DNA of 12,075 nucleotides. Source: UBA5314 sp964635975. GTDB taxonomy: Bacteria > Bacillota > Syntrophomonadia > Syntrophomonadales > Syntrophomonadaceae. The notes below the pieces were generated by a model. It did no database searches and was not told where the DNA came from. It worked only from the letters and a program-made list of their open reading frames with translations. The stretch lies in NCBI GenBank assembly GCA_964635975.1, contig CAZWPO010000051.1:1-12075 (forward strand), given 5' to 3'. Position numbers and translations under genes: made by a program. This document shows positions 7,147 through 12,075 of the stretch, piece after piece; position 1 is the stretch's first letter; each line of letters opens with the position of its first letter.

Positions 7147-8079
7147 GTGAAAAGCATAACAAAAAATACTATATTCCCGGCAAAATTGATTGTTACCATG
7201 ACGTTGGTGATCATCTTGATGACATATGCAGTTTCTCCAGTTCTGGCCGCGGCTGTCACCATAGCTCCTGTCAATCCACCCCTGCCGGAATGCGTAATCG
7301 GCCGGACCGACCAGCCTATCGCCGATTTTTTCATCAGGGAGAATGTAGCTGCTGGCATGCAGGATGATGGCTCGATTGAGATCATCCCGCCCCCGGGAAC
7401 CATCTTTACCAACCCCGGAACTTTCATGGTAAACGAAGGCGACCTGCTGATCTCTGATGCAGTTAAGGCTGCTGACGGCTCATACATCGGATGTACAGTC
7501 AAGTCAGCCAGCACCGTTCCAAGTACTATAATCGTTGCCGGTGCCCAGGTTAGAGTTGACCGCAGCGCAGCCGAGGGTCCGCAGATTTACGAGCTTAAGG
7601 GCAGTTCGGTAGTGGAGAACGCTGCCGGCGATTGGGCCAACTTTGATGTGGCAGTTTCCACAGCCCTGGCCAATGTTGTGACTCCGGCTCCGAGCGAAGA
7701 AGTTAACGGCGGCGTCTTTGTGATCGGATCCACTTCCTACACTATCGGTGGTGCAACCCTGACCATGGATGTAGCTCCCTACATCAAGGACAGCCGCACC
7801 TATCTGCCGGTCCGTTATGTTGCTCAGGCTCTGGGCATCATCGACAGCAACATCATGTGGGATGCAGCCATGCAGACCGTAACCCTGATGAAGGGTGACA
7901 AAGTTGTCCAGATGAAGATCGGTAGCAACGTCCTGATGGTAAATGGGGCAGCTATAACCCTGGATGCAGCTCTCGAAATCAGCAATGGACGCACCTGCCT
8001 GCCCATTGCTCTGCTTGCCAATGCTTTCGGAGCAACCGCAAACTGGGATGCCGCTACCCAGACTGTAGCTATTAAATAA
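7147..8079 (+). CDS. Secreted stalk-domain protein B, a short chimeric paralogue of A
   Basis: 310 aa from GTG 7147, which has GGGGA 7 nt upstream and sits ~27 nt past the predicted transcription start. Extending the frame to TTG 7075 would translate through the promoter, so that start is rejected. A signal peptide covers residues 1-34 (..TYAVSPVLA-A). Residues ~40-180 match the third beta unit of A (PLPECVIG, IADF..REN, STVPST, AAGDWANFDV). Residues ~187-310 are a stalk domain nearly identical to A's. It lacks A's N-terminal domain and first two beta units. It has its own promoter and terminator, so it is a separate transcription unit. No catalytic residues are recognised; it is probably an exported structural or binding protein. 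Confidence 0.88.
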   Translation: MKSITKNTIFPAKLIVTMTLVIILMTYAVSPVLAAAVTIAPVNPPLPECVIGRTDQPIADFFIRENVAAGMQDDGSIEIIPPPGTIFTNPGTFMVNEGDLLISDAVKAADGSYIGCTVKSASTVPSTIIVAGAQVRVDRSAAEGPQIYELKGSSVVENAAGDWANFDVAVSTALANVVTPAPSEEVNGGVFVIGSTSYTIGGATLTMDVAPYIKDSRTYLPVRYVAQALGIIDSNIMWDAAMQTVTLMKGDKVVQMKIGSNVLMVNGAAITLDAALEISNGRTCLPIALLANAFGATANWDAATQTVAIK

Positions 8080-8140
8080 AAACCCTCTAAGTTAATCTTA
8101 GAACTTGAACCCCTGGTGCTTGATACGCCGGGGGTTTAAT
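7250..8140 (+). repeat. Tandem duplication, unit 2 (body of gene B plus terminator)
   Basis: This is the second copy of the segment at ~6160-7060. The copy includes the post-stop dyad (8086-8102, reduced from 8 to 6 bp per arm) and a weakened terminator hairpin. Divergence is concentrated in the part coding for the beta unit; the stalk part is far more alike. Confidence 0.9.
8107..8137 (+). terminator. Weakened terminator hairpin of gene B
   Basis: The stem pairs GAACCCCTGGTG (8107-8118) with CGCCGGGGGTTT (8126-8137) around a 7-nt loop, with three G-T wobbles. The following sequence, AATTG, lacks a real T-run. It is the copy of the strong terminator at 7017-7048 and probably terminates less well. 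Confidence 0.65.
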
Positions 8141-8340
8141 TGCTGGTGGCACTGGTTCATCAACGTTCTTTTCAGGCGGATATTCAGTTCTTTCTCAGTC
8201 AAACTTAAGTGAATGTTCAGCAATGAGCGATATCATTGGACAAGGACGAGGTATTTTTAGCAGTTCAGGACATAATAAAGAAATATGCAGGGCTGCCTAC
8301 CCGGTCGGCGTTATAAGTAGCAATAAGCCGCCGGAGCATA
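8138..8340 (+). other. Noncoding spacer without a recognised element
   Basis: About 200 bp between B's terminator and C's promoter. The equivalent stretch after gene A is only ~36 bp, so ~167 bp is extra here. It is open in the frame of gene C from 8223, but no Shine-Dalgarno precedes that ATG and the C promoter lies downstream, so it is judged noncoding. The only structure seen is a small dyad, CAATGA-GCGATA-TCATTG (8221-8238). Confidence 0.6.
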
Positions 8341-8369
8341 TTGACCGGCTGGTCGGAACTGTGTATACT
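8341..8369 (+). promoter_or_regulatory. Predicted sigma-A promoter of gene C, paralogous to the gene B promoter
   Basis: TTGACC (8341-8346), 17-nt spacer, TATACT (8364-8369), matching the B promoter in boxes, spacing and downstream sequence (both reach GAATTGTATGG). The dyad over the -35 keeps its GACC...GGTC arms (8343-8346, 8351-8354), but its centre differs from the B copy. Confidence 0.78.
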
Positions 8370-8402
8370 ATTAAAAAATGGAATTGTATGGAGTTGATAA
8401 GA

Positions 8403-9521
8403 TTGCGAAGTATACCAATCAAGTTTGGAAATCATACTAACCGGCGCAGGGTCATAATATGGCTGGTGCTGCTCATATTCGCTGTTACATATACGGCCAC
8501 CCCCGTGCTGGCTGTTGAAACAACGCAGCCTCAGCTTGCTTTGGAGCAGGCTATTGATGCGGCTCTCAAACATAGCGCAGAGGTGGCCAAGGCCGGCAAT
8601 GCCGTGCAAAAAGCCAAAGAGACTCTCGATGCTGCTGCCGATGATGTTAGCTATATCCCGGCCAGTAGCTCGGCCGACGCTAACGTGCAGGCGGCCTTTA
8701 ATAACTGGACTTCTGCGTCTATCAGCTACCAGAGCAGTCAGAAGAGCCTGACTACCTCAAGGGATTCGGTGAGGATCGATATAAGCAACCAGTATTGGAG
8801 TCTGCTAAAAATGCAGGAAAAGCTTAAAGCCACTGAACTGGCCGCCAGTTATGCCCAGCTGCAGTTGAGAATAGCTACTTTAAAGAAACAGGTGGGTCTG
8901 CTTTCTGATTTCGACCTGCTCACTTATCAGACCTCGGCTCAGAGCGCGGTCTCCAGCCTTGGGTCAATGAAAAATGATTTGGATAAGGCCTATATGGCTT
9001 TTAACCAGGACCTGGGTTTAAACCAGGAAACCCGTCCAGTATTGGTCGACTCAATACCCTATGAAAAGCTTGATTCCGACAACCTGGAGCACGAAGTGCA
9101 GAGAGTTTTGTCTCAGGCACCTTCGGTGTGGCAGGCCGACCAGGCTATAAACCTGCAGAAGATTGCGGAAAACCTGGCTCTGTCATCAGGAAGTTATACT
9201 ACCTATAAGGTACGCAAGATCAATGTGGAGGACAGCAAACTCACCGCCGCCAGCACAAGGGAAGCCATCGCAGACAGCACCCGTTCGCTTTACTACAGTT
9301 TAAAGAGCCTGGAAGAGAGCATCGCTCTGGCCGACCAGAATCTCCGGGTTCAGGAGGAGGCCCTGCGGGTGATCAAGGTGAAGTATGACATCGGGATGGC
9401 CACCAAAGCGGAAGTTGACGCTGAAGAAAAGGACCTGGCTTCACTCAAGGCAAGTCTGCTGGAACTCCAGGCCAGTCATGCATATACGATGCTGACGTTT
9501 GAAAAGCCCTGGGCCGCCTAG
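8403..9521 (+). CDS. Secreted TolC-like (outer-membrane efflux protein family) helical protein C
   Basis: 372 aa from TTG 8403, with GGAG 9 nt upstream. This start aligns with gene B's GTG and lies ~27 nt past the predicted transcription start. ATG 8388 is a weaker alternative, and ATG 8223 lies upstream of the promoter. Residues 1-37 form a signal peptide (NRRR, hydrophobic core, TPVLA). The mature part has TolC-family features: an opening LALEQAIDAALKHSAEVAKA helix, long alpha-helical hairpins, and the late motif YDIGMATKAEVDAEEKDLASLKASL. It is shorter than E. coli TolC (~470 mature residues), and the two regions where outer-membrane beta strands belong (~95-115 and ~260-275) are short. 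No membrane fusion protein or RND/ABC pump gene is adjacent. Membership of the family is likely; a true efflux role is doubtful. Confidence 0.85.
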   Translation: MRSIPIKFGNHTNRRRVIIWLVLLIFAVTYTATPVLAVETTQPQLALEQAIDAALKHSAEVAKAGNAVQKAKETLDAAADDVSYIPASSSADANVQAAFNNWTSASISYQSSQKSLTTSRDSVRIDISNQYWSLLKMQEKLKATELAASYAQLQLRIATLKKQVGLLSDFDLLTYQTSAQSAVSSLGSMKNDLDKAYMAFNQDLGLNQETRPVLVDSIPYEKLDSDNLEHEVQRVLSQAPSVWQADQAINLQKIAENLALSSGSYTTYKVRKINVEDSKLTAASTREAIADSTRSLYYSLKSLEESIALADQNLRVQEEALRVIKVKYDIGMATKAEVDAEEKDLASLKASLLELQASHAYTMLTFEKPWAA

Positions 9522-9648
9522 CAGAACGTCAATAAAGCTGAATATCTTTGTCATTTTACAAAGTCCGCTCAATCAACGTACTTCAGGTACGCCTCAATCG
9601 CGGACTTTGCTCATTCCTTGATCTTCAACTTTATTGCTCGCTCTGCTA
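9519..9648. repeat. 130-bp imperfect palindrome starting at the stop codon of gene C
   Basis: Two ~62-nt arms flank the loop TTCAG (9582-9586). Perfect blocks are TAGCAGA (9519-9525) / TCTGCTA (9642-9648), CAATAAAG / CTTTATTG, CAAAGTCCGC / GCGGACTTTG and CGTAC / GTACG. The left arm has its own small hairpin, CTTTGT..ACAAAG. The outermost TAG is the stop codon of gene C. It is longer and less regular than a terminator and has no T-run. It resembles a small nonautonomous palindromic element, but no coding capacity or target duplication is seen. Confidence 0.8.
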
Positions 9649-9696
9649 ATCAAATTCTTTAATCTATACTTAATGAAGATTTGTTACAAATGCAGA

Positions 9697-9719
9697 GGCC
9701 CCCGTTTATAGCGGAGGCC
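9697..9719 (-). terminator. Possible terminator of gene E
   Basis: On the minus strand GGCCTCCG pairs with CGGGGGCC (one U-G wobble) around the loop CTATAAA, ~20 nt past E's stop codon. The downstream sequence is only modestly T-rich. Read on the plus strand the stem has a C-A mismatch, so it suits E better than C. Confidence 0.45.
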
Positions 9720-9738
9720 CTTTGATATTTTGATCAAA

Positions 9739-10674
9739 TCAGTTTTGTTTTTTGACAAGGACGGCTGTACGGGTCAGTTGATCCCAGGAAATTTCGGCTC
9801 CCAGGGCTTCGCCCACGAAGCGGAGCGGCACATATGTATAACCGTTCACAATCTCAGGGGAGGCTTCCAGGGTGGAGGTAGAGTGAGAGGTTATATCGTT
9901 TTTATCTAAATCAAGAGAGTCAATCTGAACCTCACTTGAACCGACCCATAATTGAATAATCTGGGTTTGGCTTATGAGGTCTATGCGTTGGTCAACATAA
10001 TTCCATTTAACATCCACTCCCAGGTTTTCAGCTATGACCCGCAGGGGCACCATGGTCCGGCTATATTTCACGTAGGGAGGCGCGGGTGGCTCGATTACGC
10101 TGTAGTTGATCATAAGCCGGATATTATCCTCACCCATGGGAGTCAGGGAATCACCGCTGTAGCTCCAGAGCAGCCCATATATGCCGGATCCTTTATTGGT
10201 CGCGGCTTCAACCACACCCTGGTTGCCGTTCCAGTAGATCTGTGAAGGTAGAATAATCCAGGAGTTTTTTGCTGCATCCCAAACTCCTACCCTGAACCTT
10301 CCCAGGGGCAGGGAAGTGTTTAGATTGCTGGCCCGCTTCCAATCTATTTCATCGAAGTAGAAGGACAGCCGCATGGGTTTTACCAGGGAGTTTACTATCT
10401 GATTCTTGCTGGAATAACGGATATCGACCGCCCGGGTAAGATAGTAATTATCAGAAGAGGGGAGTTTATCCTCTGGTAAAGACAATATGTCCATCTCCCC
10501 GAACCCGACTATAAACTCGTATGGTGCTTCGACTTTCATCCTTTGCTCATCAAAAGTCATGCTGAGAGGGATGCGACCCACCGCTACCGGGGAGGCCAGG
10601 GCCATAGTCTGGAAACCCAGCAGAAAAGACAGGGTCAAACATAAAACCGCCAGGGGTCTACGAGAATGTTTCAT
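9739..10674 (-). CDS. Secreted stalk-domain protein E (copper amine oxidase N-terminal domain)
   Basis: 311 aa from ATG 10674, with AAAGGAGA placed so that GGAG is 7 nt upstream. Residues 1-28 are a signal peptide (HSRR, hydrophobic core, ALAS). The middle (~30-175) is a beta-rich domain whose end (RVGVWDAAKNSWIILPSQIYW..GSGIYGLLW) has the 'W..LPS..d.....a.t...G.Y.L' look common in Firmicute surface proteins. Residues ~185-308 are a two-part stalk domain (SRTMVPLRVIAENLGVDVKW and YVPLRFVGEALGAEISW). It is much more diverged from A than B is. The upstream neighbour D is on the same strand, 133 nt away across a hairpin, so co-transcription is possible but uncertain. No SLH or LPXTG anchor and no enzyme motif is visible. 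Confidence 0.85.
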   Translation of the reverse strand: MKHSRRPLAVLCLTLSFLLGFQTMALASPVAVGRIPLSMTFDEQRMKVEAPYEFIVGFGEMDILSLPEDKLPSSDNYYLTRAVDIRYSSKNQIVNSLVKPMRLSFYFDEIDWKRASNLNTSLPLGRFRVGVWDAAKNSWIILPSQIYWNGNQGVVEAATNKGSGIYGLLWSYSGDSLTPMGEDNIRLMINYSVIEPPAPPYVKYSRTMVPLRVIAENLGVDVKWNYVDQRIDLISQTQIIQLWVGSSEVQIDSLDLDKNDITSHSTSTLEASPEIVNGYTYVPLRFVGEALGAEISWDQLTRTAVLVKKQN

Positions 10675-10757
10675 AATCTTTCTCCTTTCACAGGGTAGTT
10701 TTTAAAAAAACAATTCTACACTTATCAAAATTTCCCTTGTGGAAAAAGGACACAGGA

Positions 10758-10786
10758 ATGCCCGGAACGTTAAAGGTCCCGGGCAT
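10758..10786 (-). terminator. Hairpin between genes D and E, possible weak terminator
   Basis: On the minus strand ATGCCCGGGAC pairs with GTTCCGGGCAT (11 bp, one G-T pair) around a 7-nt loop, 21 nt past D's stop. The T-run (CCTTTTTCC) begins only ~9 nt after the stem, so termination may be partial, or the hairpin may protect the upstream mRNA. Confidence 0.5.
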
Positions 10787-10807
10787 GTTATTCATCTGGT
10801 ACGCTTT

Positions 10808-12064
10808 CTATAAACCCGGTGTGTACGATATTTTGATTTCCTGGGTGTCCGGATTCCAGTCGACATTGCAGCCCAGGTATTCAGCCACAAAGCGGAGCGG
10901 CACCATGGTCCGGCCCGGTTCAATGATCTCCGGAGTTACATTGAGATTGGACGGGTCGATCATTTCATAAACACCGTTCACAATGGCCTGGTTTTTGCCG
11001 ATCCAGAGCTGAATGAAATCATTGTTTTTGGTTATCAGCACCCGTCTCTGGGAGGGTTCCCAAGATATTGACGCCCCCAGTGCGTCAGCTACATAACGGA
11101 TAGGGATCAGGGTTCTTGATTCCTTGAGCACCGGGGCGGCGTCCATCTGGTAAGAGGTGCCGTCTATAGAGTAGTTTTTGATTCCCAGCTTGAACAGTAT
11201 TTTGGTCAGTTTGAGGGTGGTGGCCCCGGCCGAAGTGCTCAATACTGAATTACCGTTGGCGTTATAAGCCTGGACCTGGAAAGCATAATAGGTTTCGGGC
11301 AAGAGACCGGTAGCAGAGTAATGCGATGTATTCGGGTCTAATTCGGCGATAAGTTGATAAGATTCTTTTCCTCGTTTCATGAAAACTTTATAGCCCGATT
11401 CATTTGATGCCCTGTCTTTCCAGGTAAGGTCGATCTGAGCATCAGAGAAGGCGATGGCATTCAAATCAGAGGGCTGGTCCGGGTAGGTGTTATACCCTAT
11501 TACTGGAGAGCTCTGAGGCCATCCGGAACCGGGCTGCGCTTCAAAGTGCACTCTTACCGGATTGTTGCCGGCATCTATGTAGACCTCGTCAAAATAGACG
11601 TAAAAGCGGTTATCGCCGTACGCATTGGTATAGTTCTGCAGGGTTATATTAACCTGGTTTTGATTGTCTGATTTAATTAGGAAAGGGTCGTTGCCAGCGG
11701 CATCAAAAAGGTCATTGTCATCTCCGCCAACAGACTTGGGAATGACCAGTCTCACCCGGCCGTGGTTGTTCCCGGTAATAGTGTAGGTAATAGTATTTCC
11801 AGCCACAACCGGACCAGTTATATCGCGGGTGCTCTCATACATCTTGCACTTTTCGGAAAGTTCGAAAAACAAGGTGTCTCCATCATTAAGGGCGCCCCGT
11901 TCAGCATCAACTACCACGGTTCCCAACTCCTGCCATTCTTCATCCGCTACATTGGGAGTGGATAAAGCCTTATAGCCGCTGTCAGCATAGACCAGCGAGC
12001 CCTGCATCGTTAGCAGTACGGCGAGTGCAACAGCGAGCAAAATAGTTCTGGTTTTGGTTGACAT
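10808..12064 (-). CDS. Secreted protein D: A-type N-terminal domain, fibronectin III domain, stalk domain
   Basis: 418 aa from ATG 12064, with GAGGGAG 4 nt upstream; the promoter lies outside the window. Residues 1-28 are a signal peptide (KTR, hydrophobic core, VYA-D). Residues ~29-192 match the N-terminal domain of A: YKALSTPNVADEE..LGTVVV, LNDGDTLFFELS, RLVIPKSVGG, RFYVYFDEVYI and QPGSGWP..PVIG correspond in order to KALSTPTVAEDD, DVGDTVLISLS, QIVIPDDFGG, LFYIYLSDIDV and GGSGFP. Residues ~196-285 are a fibronectin type III domain (PSDLNAIAFSDAQIDLTWKD..ESGYKVF, Y.FQVQAYN..G.S). Residues ~295-415 are a stalk domain (SRTLIPIRYVADALGASISW, GRTMVPLRFVAEYLGCNVDW). It is probably an exported adhesion or wall-associated protein of the same system as A. 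No catalytic motif is seen. Confidence 0.88.
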   Translation of the reverse strand: MSTKTRTILLAVALAVLLTMQGSLVYADSGYKALSTPNVADEEWQELGTVVVDAERGALNDGDTLFFELSEKCKMYESTRDITGPVVAGNTITYTITGNNHGRVRLVIPKSVGGDDNDLFDAAGNDPFLIKSDNQNQVNITLQNYTNAYGDNRFYVYFDEVYIDAGNNPVRVHFEAQPGSGWPQSSPVIGYNTYPDQPSDLNAIAFSDAQIDLTWKDRASNESGYKVFMKRGKESYQLIAELDPNTSHYSATGLLPETYYAFQVQAYNANGNSVLSTSAGATTLKLTKILFKLGIKNYSIDGTSYQMDAAPVLKESRTLIPIRYVADALGASISWEPSQRRVLITKNNDFIQLWIGKNQAIVNGVYEMIDPSNLNVTPEIIEPGRTMVPLRFVAEYLGCNVDWNPDTQEIKISYTPGL

Positions 12065-12075
12065 TTTTCTCCCTC

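Noticed and set aside
8223..8402. Upstream extension of gene C to ATG 8223
   Set aside because: It covers the C promoter and leader, which are paralogous to B's, and puts ~60 residues ahead of a complete signal peptide.
10685..10740. Promoter for gene E (TAGAAT on the minus strand)
   Set aside because: A -10-like box is present near 10710, but no acceptable -35 lies at 16-18 nt; too weak to annotate.
4759..12064. Copper amine oxidase enzyme
   Set aside because: Only the N-terminal stalk-type domain is present in A, B, D and E. No oxidase catalytic domain or topaquinone motif is seen.
1..12075. CRISPR array, tRNA, rRNA or transposase
   Set aside because: No regularly spaced short repeats, cloverleaf with CCA-type acceptor, conserved rRNA stretch or DDE-type protein was found on either strand.

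Overview
The window (12,075 bp, moderate GC) looks like a cell-envelope locus of an anaerobic Firmicute. Proteins with SLH domains, several copies of the 'copper amine oxidase N-terminal' (stalk) domain, an ECF sigma/anti-sigma pair and an isolated TolC-like protein are a combination typical of Syntrophomonas- and Desulfotomaculum-like Clostridia. That assignment is inference from gene content, not from a marker gene. No rRNA, tRNA, transposase, CRISPR array or phage gene was seen.

Layout: (1) bases 3-2393 (+) hold the 3' part of a large SLH-anchored surface protein whose first visible residues look like the C-terminal domain of a subtilisin-family (S8) protease; the gene starts outside the window. 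A perfect bidirectional terminator follows. (2) Bases 2459-4080 (-) encode an ECF sigma factor and, downstream, its membrane anti-sigma factor (zinc-finger N-terminus, DUF4349-like exterior). (3) A ~670-bp noncoding region carries two divergent promoters with the same bipartite core, GGGAAC-N17-TGTCTA. One reads into the sigma gene and the other reads right, into a long structured leader. (4) Bases 4759-6990 (+) encode a 743-aa acidic secreted stalk-domain protein (called A here). (5) Bases 7147-8079 (+) encode a shorter secreted protein (B) whose body copies the last third of A and whose promoter and signal peptide resemble those of the next gene. (6) Bases 8403-9521 (+) encode a TolC-like helical protein (C). 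(7) A 130-bp imperfect palindrome begins on C's stop codon. (8) Two further secreted stalk-domain proteins, E (9739-10674) and D (10808-12064), lie on the minus strand. D shares A's N-terminal domain and adds a fibronectin III domain.

How they work together (inference): the ECF sigma factor, held by its membrane anti-sigma partner, probably activates its own operon and gene A, linking an envelope signal to production of a surface protein. A, B, D and E look like one family of exported wall or surface proteins built from shared modules. B appears to be a chimeric gene made by tandem duplication of a segment running from A's tail into the promoter and signal peptide of C. The locus reads as a regulated, actively rearranging surface-protein cluster.
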